The notes under the pieces are model-generated. The model was not told the origin of the DNA, made no database searches, and saw only the letters and a list, made by a program, of their open reading frames with translations. A DNA stretch of 64,000 nucleotides from Acidobacteriota bacterium (GTDB lineage Bacteria > Actinomycetota > Acidimicrobiia > Acidimicrobiales > Microtrichaceae): assembly GCA_003577145.1 (NCBI GenBank), contig QEUP01000022.1, positions 17,363 through 81,362 of the forward strand, given 5' to 3'. A program made the position numbers and the translations under genes. Of the stretch, positions 43,322-51,977 are shown in pieces; positions within the stretch are counted from its first letter, which is position 1; every line of letters begins with the position of its first letter.

Positions 43322-43687
43322 AAGAACACGCCCATCGAGGCGCTCGAGCGGGCGTTCCCACTGCGTGTCCTGCGCCAGCGGCTGCGGCGGGGGAGCGGTG
43401 GTGCGGGTTCGGCGCCGGGCGGCGAGGGGATCGAGCGGGACCTCCAGGTGCTGACCGACGCGACCGTGTCGCTGATCACCGAACGTCGCGTGTCGCAGCC
43501 GTGGGGTCTGGCCGGCGGCGAGCCCGGTGCGGTGGGGGAGAACTGGCTGCTGCCGGGAGGCGACGAGAGCCGGGCCGAGCGCTTACCCGACAAGTGCACG
43601 ATCCAGCTGAAGGCCGGCGACGTCCTCCGGATGCTGACACCCGGCGGCGGCGGATGGGGTGTGCCGAGGTCCGGCGACGGGTGTTGA
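43322..43687 (+). pseudogene. hyuB: Orphan hyuB 3' end, second copy
   Basis: About 122 codons of a HyuB C-terminus without a 5' part. It matches the copy at 32666-33050 residue for residue over most of its length (IERDLQVL, TLVSL-like TVSLITERRVSQPWG, GENWLLPGG, CTIQLKAGDVLRMLTPGG). DNA identity is lower (about 80-85% by eye), with mostly third-position changes. Both copies thus evolved under protein-level selection. It is either the host's own 3' end displaced by element 1 or the spare end carried by element 2. Confidence 0.85.
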
Positions 43688-43708
43688 TGAGGCCAGTAGG
43701 CTGCGCGG

Positions 43709-43990
43709 ATGCGTGCTCAAGCGAGATCTCTTGTGGCGAAGGGTGTCCGTGCCTTGGCGCTGGGCACGGGAACCATCCAGGAACGTCTGGCCGATGCCCT
43801 ACCTGAGAGCGGTTGGCTGGCAGGTGATCCGAACGCGATGGGCTCGTTGACGGCGGACGAGGTGCAGTATCTCGATGCCATCCGCGACGTTGGCAGCCGC
43901 GACGCCGTGCTCTCCCTGAGCGACGATGAAGCGCTCGAGCTTGCGCACGACTGGTGGATGCTCTTCGATTCCCTGTCGACCTCGTCCTAG
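43709..43990 (+). CDS. Small acidic protein, unknown function (93 aa)
   Basis: This 93-residue protein has a basic N-terminal helix (RAQARSLVAKGVRAL) and an acidic helical C-terminus (DEVQYLDAIRD, DDEALELAHDWWMLFDSL). I do not recognise a family. It is convergent with the 530-aa gene and is the first frame after the orphan hyuB end. Confidence 0.45.
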   Translation: MRAQARSLVAKGVRALALGTGTIQERLADALPESGWLAGDPNAMGSLTADEVQYLDAIRDVGSRDAVLSLSDDEALELAHDWWMLFDSLSTSS

Positions 43991-44033
43991 ATCTGCTGGC
44001 GTCGACTCTGACCGCCGAAGCCTTCGGGAGCGT

Positions 44034-45626
44034 TCAGGCACTACCGGACCTCGTGAGAACCGCCTCAGCGACGTCGGCGACGGAACCAACGCGACGCCGC
44101 CCGGAGGATCTCAGCGCGTCGTGGTCCGAGAGCCACCAGTCGAGGGCGGCGCCTCGTAGATGGCTGTCGCGCCACTCGAGCACTCCCTCGGCCGGTGAGA
44201 GGCCGGCATCGGAGCAGTACTGCAGGAAGTCGAGGAACTCCGGGGCATGGCAGGTCATCAGCTCGCTCTCGCTGCCTGCGTCCACGACCCCACGGCTGAC
44301 CAGCTCCTTGTGGACCTGCTCGTTCAAAAGGGGATCGACCACGGTCGGCGACTCGAGGACGAGCACAGGCAGCCATCGAAGTCGATGATCTGGATCCCTC
44401 CACTCGAAGGCCGAGTAGGCCTGCATCAGCTTGTCGGCGAATCGGCCGACGAGCGCCTCAACGGCGTCGACGTGGCCCGCGCCGAGCGCCCGGGAGGGCG
44501 TCATGATGGTGAACTCGAAGCCCACCAGGGCTCCGCTGCATTCCACGAGGTAGTCGCACTTGGAGATGGCGGCTGGCATCGCTGCTTCAGCGAGTCGCGA
44601 CTCGTTCGCCTGCATCGGCACAGCCTCCAAGTACCGGGTGAGCAGTTCCTCGCCGCTGCGTCCGATCCGCTGAGCGACCTGTAGGTAGTCGACGCCCGTG
44701 ACCTCCGAGACAGTCTGAGCGATGGCTGCCGGAAGCAGGCACCGGTTGTTGGCGCCGATCCAGAGCTGGAATCGCCGGTCATCAGGTGTCGTCAGGATTG
44801 GGCGGGACGCGAGCCATGCCAGGTCGAAGGGATCGCTGACGGTTGGTGGATCCTTTGGTCGGCGGCGAGACAGGGTGGATCGTGCGGAGTCCACAGCCTC
44901 CCCAACTGGCGTCGACACGAGGCGGTTCCACGCGCTCTCGAGATCGGGGTCCACGTGGTCGGCCCCTCCCCAGGACCGGGCACCGTGCGTTGCGCGCGTC
45001 GCGCGTTCACCGAAGCCTCGGTACCACCACTCCTTGATGGTCAGGCCGGTGCGCTCCTCGAAGGCCTGTTGAAGATGCGCTGCCGCGGGGTCCAGTTCGA
45101 GGGCCTGGATGAGCTCGCCACTCCAGATCATCCAGTCCTCCTGTTCGACCACTCGCCAGAGTGCACTCCGAGCCATCAGGGACAACGTGGATCGATCGTC
45201 GCCTGCCGTACCCAGGATGGCGTCGTTCCACCGCAGGCCAACTTGGGTGAGCGCGCTGGCGATGTCGTCGCGCTCCTCATCCGACCGCAGCCCCGGTCGG
45301 GATTGGCCAAGCGCCAGCGTGGTGGCGGCGAGCAGCGCGAGCGGGTGGATAGGGACCGGTGCAGGCCGCATGTCGCGACCTGGATTGTCGTACCAACGCT
45401 GCACAGCTGCGCGGTCGTTGCCAGGCAGTCGACGAACGATGTCGGTCCGGCGCTCGCGCTCGATGTCAGCGAGGACCGTGCTCGCGGCCTCGAGGATGAG
45501 CACGGGATCGCGATCGCGCAGGAGCTGGGACTGTCGATCCGCCGACATCGCGCTGAACGGGTCACCGACCACGGGCATCACGGCGTAGCCGCGCCTGTAG
45601 GCAGCGAGGAACCGGTTGGCACTCAT
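44034..45626 (-). CDS. Unknown 530-aa protein downstream of the ubiquitin-like operon
   Basis: A soluble 530-residue protein, helical in its N-terminal two thirds. A segment near residue 360 (SKCDYLVECSGALVGFEFT) is the only part resembling a nuclease-like beta hairpin, and the usual Lys is replaced. The start chosen (ATG at 45626, SANRFLAAYRRGY) leaves 58 bp to the JAB-E1 gene on the same strand, so it may be the fourth gene of that operon and its effector or substrate. No family recognised. Confidence 0.6.
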   Translation of the reverse strand: MSANRFLAAYRRGYAVMPVVGDPFSAMSADRQSQLLRDRDPVLILEAASTVLADIERERRTDIVRRLPGNDRAAVQRWYDNPGRDMRPAPVPIHPLALLAATTLALGQSRPGLRSDEERDDIASALTQVGLRWNDAILGTAGDDRSTLSLMARSALWRVVEQEDWMIWSGELIQALELDPAAAHLQQAFEERTGLTIKEWWYRGFGERATRATHGARSWGGADHVDPDLESAWNRLVSTPVGEAVDSARSTLSRRRPKDPPTVSDPFDLAWLASRPILTTPDDRRFQLWIGANNRCLLPAAIAQTVSEVTGVDYLQVAQRIGRSGEELLTRYLEAVPMQANESRLAEAAMPAAISKCDYLVECSGALVGFEFTIMTPSRALGAGHVDAVEALVGRFADKLMQAYSAFEWRDPDHRLRWLPVLVLESPTVVDPLLNEQVHKELVSRGVVDAGSESELMTCHAPEFLDFLQYCSDAGLSPAEGVLEWRDSHLRGAALDWWLSDHDALRSSGRRRVGSVADVAEAVLTRSGSA

Positions 45627-45684
45627 CGGACGACTCTCGCACGGCGACTCGGACACGAGGGCGTGGCTTTCTGCCTGGCAGTGG

Positions 45685-47134
45685 TCATATGCGTGTCGGC
45701 AGGTCTCGGCCGTCGCCCATCGCCCTGACTGACGATGAGTCGGCTCCGCACACGTGACAGCTCGGATCTGGCTCCGGGTCCTGGACCACGACATGGGGCA
45801 GGCAGCCAGCGGGGTTCGTGCGTAGGATCCGGAAGCCACCTGCCGGGCGTCCCAGGCCGACGATGTACTGCATGAAGTCGTTGGCAGCCCACCCGGCGCC
45901 CATGGCGTTGAGGGTGATCACGCTGGGAGCGTGGACGTCGGGGTCTTCGACGTAGCTCTGATTCGCTCGCTGGACGGGATCAGCCAGGATCTCCTCGGAG
46001 AGCTGGGCAGCGTTGATGAGGTCGTTGCACGAGAGGCACCCCGCATCGCACCCGAGCGAGCGGACGACGGCGAACACGTCGAGCACCGAGCCGGTGTCCG
46101 GATCGATGACGGGCTTGGAGCCGACCTGCAGGGTGGGGATGAGGTACTGGTAGGCGATCTGGTACGACGGTGCGGGCGAGCATCGTGTCGGCGGCGAGGA
46201 AGATGAAGTCGCAGTCGGTGATCTTGCGCGCCACGGCGTCGTCAGCGACATCCCCGAAGACACCCTCGAACTCGATCGCGCGGTTCGCTCGCCGGGCGAT
46301 GCGCCGTGCAACTCGGACCTTCTTCGCGGCAAGCCGGCGAGCAACCGAGCGAACGATTCGGGGAATGCCGTCTCGATCGACGAACTCCATGGCGTCCAAT
46401 CGGGTCGCCTCGGGCAGCCGAGGGAGGTTCGTCGTGTCGACGCGCTCCGGGTCGATCACGACCAGGTGCCCAACACCGAGCCGGGCGAGAAGCTGGACGA
46501 GGAGCATGCCGACACCGCCCGCTCCTACGATCGCAACCTTGGACCCGGCCAGGATCGCCTGGCCGATCGCGCCGAACAGGAGCGCCTGGCGGTGGTACCT
46601 CGCTGCAACCCCTGCGTCTGTCTCCGAGGGTTGAGGGGTCAGCACGGTGCGGCTCTCGCCGACGATCACCAGCCGCACGAGCTCGGTCCGCCCCCCGTCC
46701 AGCAGCCAGATGTCGCCGGCGGCGGCCTGGGTGGCCAAGACAAGAGCGCCCACGTGCTGGCGCGTGAGCCCGAGGAGCGTGGGGTAGCCGCGCTCGTGCG
46801 ATGCCAAGTCCGGCCCGGAGAATGCGACCGAGTCGTGCCCGCCGTGGTTGTGGGCGGCGAGGTACACGAGCTTCTCCTCGCGGGCGCGCCTCGCCTGGTG
46901 CGTGACGAACTCGCCGGTGAGGTGCCGGTAGCCGCGGGTGCCCGGGACGTAGTCGATCCCATCCTCGGCGAGCACGACCTCGCGCACGAGAAGACGAGTG
47001 CCTCGTGGGCTGTGGGCCACTCCGCAGAGGAGGACCGCGCCATGCTCATCGTGGTCGCCAGGGAAGAGGTGGTCGTGCAGACGGGTCCAGTCGCGCTGCG
47101 CGATGTGCAGTTCGATGGGCGCTGAGGTCGTCAT
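45685..47134 (-). pseudogene. JAB deubiquitinase-E1 (ThiF) fusion, frameshifted
   Basis: The N-terminal JAB domain (about 1-150) has Glu30 and the HNHGG ... FSGPD metal motif; it would trim or remove a ubiquitin-like tag. The ThiF/E1 domain follows (VAIVGAGGVGMLLVQLLARLG near 210, VVIDPERVDTTNLPR), which would adenylate the tag. Near 46160-46170 the frame breaks after AADTMLAR. A different frame continues AYQYLIPTLQVG to a C-terminal zinc-type pair (CDAGCLSC, CHVC) and a stop at 45685. One base lost or two gained explains this. The ATG at 47134 overlaps the E2 stop (ATGA). Confidence 0.8.
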
Positions 47135-47553
47135 CGCGTGCGTACCCACTCGAGCACCTTCTCGATCTTGATCAAGGGCTTTTGGACAGCGAAGTCGCCG
47201 CGAGTCCGCCTCGACACCTGGATCACGGGTCGGGGTACCGGATCGCCCGGCCAGCTGAGTTCAGCGGGTGCGAATCCCTCACCGAGTGCGGATTCGTCGG
47301 CCCGGGTCAGAGTGCGGTCGAGGAAGATCGGGTAGATGTCGGCCGCCGGCAGAGCGAAGGGCAGCAGGCAGACCAGGAACGAGGTGGGGCAAGCGTAGAG
47401 ATCGCCAACCTCCACCTCGGGGATCTCGATCCAAGCTCCTCCCTGGCCGTCGGCCACGTGGCGCGTGTCGGGGTAGGCGCGAACAATCTCGGTCACGCCG
47501 ACCCCGACCACCTCCTTGAGGCCCACGATGGAGAGCTCAGGAGTTGTCGTCAC
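47131..47553 (-). CDS. Prokaryotic E2-like protein
   Basis: This 140-residue protein sits between the ubiquitin-like gene and the JAB-E1 gene, overlapping both. The LYACPTSFLVCLLPFAL segment followed by strands and a C-terminal helix (PLIKIEKVLEWVRTR) fits bacterial E2/E2-like proteins that carry the tag. Which of the two nearby cysteines (in YACP and LVCLL) would be the carrier is unclear. Assignment rests on the operon as much as on sequence. The GTG at 47553 lies 17 bp inside the upstream gene. Confidence 0.65.
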   Translation of the reverse strand: MTTTPELSIVGLKEVVGVGVTEIVRAYPDTRHVADGQGGAWIEIPEVEVGDLYACPTSFLVCLLPFALPAADIYPIFLDRTLTRADESALGEGFAPAELSWPGDPVPRPVIQVSRRTRGDFAVQKPLIKIEKVLEWVRTR

Positions 47554-47815
47554 CGGGCACCGCCCAGAACTCGTCGCCGTCCTCGACGTGGATCTGCTTG
47601 TCGTCGGGGACGATCCGCTGCTTGCCGTTCGGCAGCACCTTGGAGAGGACGAAGTCCGGCTGGATCGGTGCGCCAGCATCGATGGTCGCCGCCTTGATCT
47701 CGGCGCCGGTCAGCTTGTGCTCCGTCAGGGTGACCTCGGTGTCCTCGTTCACCGTGATCGTGTAGGTCCGAGGTGGGCGCTTCCGCTCCTCGGTGAGGGT
47801 GGGTGTGTCGGTCAT
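47537..47815 (-). CDS. Ubiquitin-like (multiubiquitin-family) protein
   Basis: This 92-residue protein has a beta-grasp domain (about 18-90: RTYTITVNEDTEVTLTEHKL, TGAEIKAATIDAGA, IHVEDGDEFWAVPGDD) of the bacterial multiubiquitin type, with a single copy. The C-terminus ends GDDNS rather than a bare di-glycine, so processing by the JAB domain or an atypical end is implied. GAAGGAGG before the ATG at 47815 is a strong ribosome-binding site. It leads the Ubl-E2-JAB/E1 operon. Confidence 0.82.
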   Translation of the reverse strand: MTDTPTLTEERKRPPRTYTITVNEDTEVTLTEHKLTGAEIKAATIDAGAPIQPDFVLSKVLPNGKQRIVPDDKQIHVEDGDEFWAVPGDDNS

Positions 47816-48042
47816 CTTGGGGCCTCCTTCGGCCTCGAGGTTGGGGCCGGCGGGACTCGCACGACCGTTGGGCCCGGCCACTGGGATGGACCGGATGGGT
47901 AGAAGTGTCGCGTAGATTTCTCTTTACCGTCAAGGTATAGTCGAATCATGCCTAACTGATGACCCATGACATCCAACCCCGTCGTCCGACCGGCGCGTAC
48001 GCTTCGACCGGTGCCTTCCTCCGATCCTCTGCTGAGCAGCCT
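47816..48042. promoter_or_regulatory. Divergent promoter region of the ubiquitin-like operon and HigB
   Basis: This AT-richer 227-bp gap has, on the minus strand, CTATACC followed by TTGACG near 47920-47940 and, on the plus strand, TATAGTC near 47936, suitable as overlapping promoter elements for both directions. HigA-type antitoxins bind such regions. The exact boxes are not certain. Confidence 0.35.
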
Positions 48043-48375
48043 GTGGACGTCCTCTTCATCACCGAGAAGCTTCAGAAGCAGCTATCGAGTCAGCGGGACC
48101 TCCAGCGCAAGTGGGGCGAACCCGGCGCGAAGCGCATCACCCTGCGGCTTCAACAACTTGCGGCTGCCGTGACCCTCGAGGACATGCGACAGCTTCCCGG
48201 GCGTTGCCACGAGCTGGTCGGCGATCGCGATGGCGAGCTTGCCGTCGACGTTCACCAAGGCCACCGACTGATCTTCCGGCCGACCGAGGAGCCGCCTCCG
48301 GAGAAGGATGACGGCGGACTCGACTGGAGCCAGGTCGAGTCAATCACCGTCACCGAGATCGTCGACTACCACTAA
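48043..48375 (+). CDS. higB: HigB/RelE-type toxin
   Basis: This 110-residue RelE/HigB-superfamily mRNA interferase has DVLFITEKLQKQLSSQRDLQ, WGEPGAKRITLRLQQL, LPGRCHEL, VDVHQGHRLIFRP and ITVTEIVDYH. A GTG at 48043 fits the family's N-terminus; an ATG at 47959 would add 28 unrelated residues. Its partner gene starts 16 bp downstream behind AAAGGAGG. Toxin-first order is the HigBA order. Confidence 0.85.
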   Translation: MDVLFITEKLQKQLSSQRDLQRKWGEPGAKRITLRLQQLAAAVTLEDMRQLPGRCHELVGDRDGELAVDVHQGHRLIFRPTEEPPPEKDDGGLDWSQVESITVTEIVDYH

Positions 48376-48391
48376 CTGAAAGGAGGCACCG

Positions 48392-49477
48392 ATGGCCAGG
48401 ACACCAACTGCGGAGCACCGATATGAGCCCGACCTCGTTCTCCCTCCTGGGGAGACGCTCGTCGAGGTGATTGCTGAGCGCGGCATGACGCAGGCCGAGC
48501 TTGCCGCTCGAACGGGCCTGTCTGCGAAGCACATCAACCAGATCGTCAAGGGGATTGCGCCGATCACGCCGGACACGGCGCTGCTTCTCGAGAGCACGAC
48601 CGGCGTCTCAGCTCGCGTCTGGAGCAACCTTGAGATCGCATACCGCGAGCACGAATCGCGACTCGAGCAGGCAGCGCGCCTCGAAGCGGACCTCGACTGG
48701 CTGGAGGAGCTGCCGATCAACGAGCTGATCAGGAAGGGCTGGATCCAGAAGGGGGCGTCACCTCTCGATCGATTGGTAGGAGTCTGCAAGTTCTTCGGGG
48801 TGGCGAATCGTGCGGCGTGGGACGCGGTCTGGCACAAGCCGACCGCCTACCGCACGTCGAAGGCGTTCTCCAGCCACCCCGGTGCGGTCGCGGCGTGGCT
48901 GCGCATCGGTGAGATCGAGGCCGCTGCGATCGATTGCGCTCCGTTCGACAGGGCAGGCCTCAACGATCTCCTGCCCGAACTGCGCGCCCTTACGGTCGAT
49001 CCTGACCCGAGCCGATGGTGGCCCCGGCTCGTGGGTCAGTGTGCTGAGGTCGGTGTAGTCGTCGTGGCGGAGCCTGAGATCAAGGGAGCGCGCATCAACG
49101 GTGCGGCCAGGTGGCTCACGCACGACAAGGCCCTCGTTCAGCTCAGCCTGCGGCATCGATGGAGCGACATCTTCTGGTTCACGTTGTTCCACGAGCTAGG
49201 ACACGTGCTCCTGCACTCGAAGAAGGACATGTTCATCAACGACGTGGGGGCCCACAGCGGGGTCGAACAAGAGGCTGATGCTTTCGCGTCGCAGCTCCTT
49301 ATCCCGCGAGCAGCGGAGGCGGCACTTGGCGAGCTGAGCACAACGTCCGACGTGGTGGCGTTCGCTGACAGGTTGGGCATCGCGCCTGGGATTGTGGTTG
49401 GTCGTCTGCAACACGAGGGCCGCTGGCCATTCAGTCGGGGGAACGACCTCAAGCAGCGCTTCGTCTTCACCGAGTAG
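48392..49477 (+). CDS. HigA-type HTH antitoxin fused to an ImmA/IrrE peptidase
   Basis: Residues about 15-75 of this 361-residue protein are an XRE helix-turn-helix (GMTQAELAARTGLSAKHINQI) of the HigA type that should neutralise HigB and bind the promoter. The C-terminal domain is an ImmA/IrrE zinc peptidase with FHELGHVLLH (about 265-274) and EQEADAFASQLLIP. In phage and ICE systems ImmA cleaves a repressor, so this antitoxin may be controlled by, or perform, proteolysis during stress. Confidence 0.9.
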   Translation: MARTPTAEHRYEPDLVLPPGETLVEVIAERGMTQAELAARTGLSAKHINQIVKGIAPITPDTALLLESTTGVSARVWSNLEIAYREHESRLEQAARLEADLDWLEELPINELIRKGWIQKGASPLDRLVGVCKFFGVANRAAWDAVWHKPTAYRTSKAFSSHPGAVAAWLRIGEIEAAAIDCAPFDRAGLNDLLPELRALTVDPDPSRWWPRLVGQCAEVGVVVVAEPEIKGARINGAARWLTHDKALVQLSLRHRWSDIFWFTLFHELGHVLLHSKKDMFINDVGAHSGVEQEADAFASQLLIPRAAEAALGELSTTSDVVAFADRLGIAPGIVVGRLQHEGRWPFSRGNDLKQRFVFTE

Positions 49478-49518
49478 CTCCAGCGTGAGGAAGCGGTAGC
49501 TCAAGTACCGTTTGTTCC

Positions 49519-51906
49519 ATGTCGGCGGGACCGCTGGAGAAGGACACGTGTCGTGACTACGTGCTGCCGCTGTTGAAGGCGGCGGGCTGGAGCGACGACC
49601 AGATCGTCGAGCAGTTCCCGATCACGGCGGGGCGCGTCATCACGGTGGGCAAGAAGCACCGTCGAGGCGACGCTCTCCGGGCTGACTACGTGCTCGAGTA
49701 CGAGCAGGGCGCGCCGGTCGCCGTCGTCGAGGCGAAGCGGGAGTACGCCATCCCTGGCAAGGGACTGCAACAGGCGAAGAACTACGCCCAGCTGCTCGAC
49801 CTCCCGTTCGCCTACTCGACCAACGGCAAGGGGATCGTCGAGGACGACCGGGACACCGGCCTGGAAACCGACAAGCTCACCGCCTTCCCCTCACCCGACC
49901 AGCTCTGGTCCCGGTTCCGCTCGTGGAAGGGCATCGTCGACGACTCCATCGGCGATGGCCTGCTGCTGCCCTTCAATCGTGCGCTGCGGAACGCCGACGG
50001 CACGGTGAAGGAACCCCGGTACTACCAGCGCACGGCGATCAACCGAGCGGTGCAGGCGATCCTTGCCGGCGACACGAGGCTGCTCCTCACGCTCGCCACA
50101 GGCACCGGTAAGACCTTCGTGGCGATGCAGATCGTCTGGAAGCTCTGGCAGAGCCACTGGCGGCCGGGACGCAACCCCCGCATCCTCTACCTTGCCGACC
50201 GCAACGTCCTCGTCGACCAGCCGATCGAGCGCGAGTTCGTGCCCGCCTTCGGCGAGGGCCCGATCTGGAAGCTCAAGGGCGAGGCCAAGGCTGGCCGCGA
50301 GATCTACTTCGCGCTGTACCAGGCGCTCGCCGACAGCGGCGAGGACCCCAACGGGATCTTCCGCGAGTTCGCCCCCGACTTCTTCGACCTGGTGATCGTC
50401 GACGAGTGCCATCGGGGGAGCGCCCGGGCTGAGTCGTCGTGGCGGGCGATCCTCGATCACTTCGGTCCCGCTGCCCAGCTCGGCATGACTGCCACCCCGA
50501 AGCGCGACGAGACCGCCGACAGCTACGAGTACTTCGGCGACCCGATCTTCGAGTACTCGCTGGCGCAGGGCATCGAGGACGGGTTCCTCGCCCCCTACCG
50601 CGTGCGCCGGGTGGTGCTCAGCCCCGATGCCCACGGGTTCGCTCCCGACGAGGGCCAGCTCGACCTGTTCGGCAACGAGATCCCCGAGGGCCTCTACACG
50701 ACGAGCGACTTCGAGCGCGTCGTCTCTCTGCTCACCCGAACCGAGGCTGCCGCCAAGCACCTCACCGAGTACCTCAAGCGAACCGACCGGATGGCGAAGA
50801 CCATCGTGTTCTGCGTCGACCAGGAGCACGCGCATCAGATGCGCGCAGCCATCCACAACGCCAACACAGATCTCACAAAGCAGCACCCGAACTACGTGGT
50901 TCGCATCGTGAGCGAGGAAGGCGACATCGGGAAGGGCTTCCTGAGCGACTTCGCTGACACCGAGAAGGACGTGCCGGTGATCGCCACGACGTCCCAGCTG
51001 CTCTCGACCGGTGTCGACCTGCCGACTGTCCGCAACATCGTGCTGTTCCGCCCGGTCGGGTCGATGGCGCTCTTCAAGCAGATGATCGGCCGTGGCACCC
51101 GGCTGTTCCCGGACGAGGACAAGCTCTCGTTCGACATCATCGACTACTCGGGCGCCACCGCGCTGTTCGAAGACCCCGAGTTCGACGGCCCACCGGAGCG
51201 TGTCGACGAGGAGGAGATCGACGGCGACGGAAACGTCGTGGACGAGCCCGTCGTGGAGGAGCCCGAGCCGATCTTCGAGCCGGGTGATGGGGAGGGCGGC
51301 ACAGTCGACCCCGACGACGTCGACGAGGAGCCGAGGGTCAAGTTCTACGTCGACGACGTGGAGGTGTGGGTCACCGCCGAGGCGATCTACCACCTCGATC
51401 CCGAGACCGAGCGGCTCCGCCTGGTCGAGTACCGGGACTTCGTTGCCGACACCGTTCGCATCCTCTTCCCCGATGCCAGCGAGTTGCGGTCGAAGTGGGC
51501 CAACCGCGTCGGCCGTCAGGACGTGCTCGATGCCCTCGAAGCCCGAGGCATCGATGCCGTCGAGCTCACCGAGCGGACCGGCCTCGTCGACGCCGACCCG
51601 ATCGACGTGCTCGTCCACCTGGCGTGGAACCAGCCTCTGGCGACCCGGACCGACCGGGCCCGTCGAGTGCGCAAGGAGCACGCCGACTTCTTCGAGCAAT
51701 ACCAGCCCGAGGCCCGTGAGGTGCTCGCCGGCCTGCTCAACAAGTACATGCAGCATGGCATCAGCCAGCTCGACGACCTCGCGGTGCTGGAAGTCCCGCC
51801 CATCTCCGCCCTGGGCTCGCCGAAGGAGATCGCCGACCGGTTCGGCTCGGCCGATCAGCTGCGGGAGGCCGTCGCGAAGCTGGGGGAGCTGCTCTACGTG
51901 GCGTGA
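49519..51906 (+). CDS. hsdR: Type I restriction enzyme R subunit
   Basis: HsdR (795 residues) has a PD-(D/E)xK nuclease domain (ADYVLEYEQGAPVAVVEAKRE near 55-75). The superfamily II translocase follows, with ATGTGKT, VDECHRGSA, MTATPKR and a C-terminal helicase lobe (TSQLLSTGVDLP, GRGTRLF). A Glu/Asp-rich linker (about 555-610) precedes a C-terminal helical domain that docks on HsdM. It belongs to the EcoEI-like (IB/IC) branch by length. hsdM and hsdS lie downstream after an inserted AbiE pair. Confidence 0.95.
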   Translation: MSAGPLEKDTCRDYVLPLLKAAGWSDDQIVEQFPITAGRVITVGKKHRRGDALRADYVLEYEQGAPVAVVEAKREYAIPGKGLQQAKNYAQLLDLPFAYSTNGKGIVEDDRDTGLETDKLTAFPSPDQLWSRFRSWKGIVDDSIGDGLLLPFNRALRNADGTVKEPRYYQRTAINRAVQAILAGDTRLLLTLATGTGKTFVAMQIVWKLWQSHWRPGRNPRILYLADRNVLVDQPIEREFVPAFGEGPIWKLKGEAKAGREIYFALYQALADSGEDPNGIFREFAPDFFDLVIVDECHRGSARAESSWRAILDHFGPAAQLGMTATPKRDETADSYEYFGDPIFEYSLAQGIEDGFLAPYRVRRVVLSPDAHGFAPDEGQLDLFGNEIPEGLYTTSDFERVVSLLTRTEAAAKHLTEYLKRTDRMAKTIVFCVDQEHAHQMRAAIHNANTDLTKQHPNYVVRIVSEEGDIGKGFLSDFADTEKDVPVIATTSQLLSTGVDLPTVRNIVLFRPVGSMALFKQMIGRGTRLFPDEDKLSFDIIDYSGATALFEDPEFDGPPERVDEEEIDGDGNVVDEPVVEEPEPIFEPGDGEGGTVDPDDVDEEPRVKFYVDDVEVWVTAEAIYHLDPETERLRLVEYRDFVADTVRILFPDASELRSKWANRVGRQDVLDALEARGIDAVELTERTGLVDADPIDVLVHLAWNQPLATRTDRARRVRKEHADFFEQYQPEAREVLAGLLNKYMQHGISQLDDLAVLEVPPISALGSPKEIADRFGSADQLREAVAKLGELLYVA

Positions 51907-51916
51907 TACTCAACGG

Positions 51917-51960
51917 AAACTTGAGTTTGGGCGCAGATGAGTCGGTTAGAACTCAAGTTT
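51917..51960. promoter_or_regulatory. Inverted-repeat operator before abiEi
   Basis: The 71-bp gap after hsdR holds a perfect 11-bp inverted repeat, AAACTTGAGTT (51917-51927) and AACTCAAGTTT (51950-51960), ending 17 bases before the abiEi GTG. A partial third half (ACTCAA, 51908) is just upstream. AbiEi proteins autoregulate by binding inverted repeats in their promoter, so this is the likely operator. The gap is also much more AT-rich than its surroundings. Confidence 0.7.
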
Positions 51961-51977
51961 CTATGTAGGATCACCCC

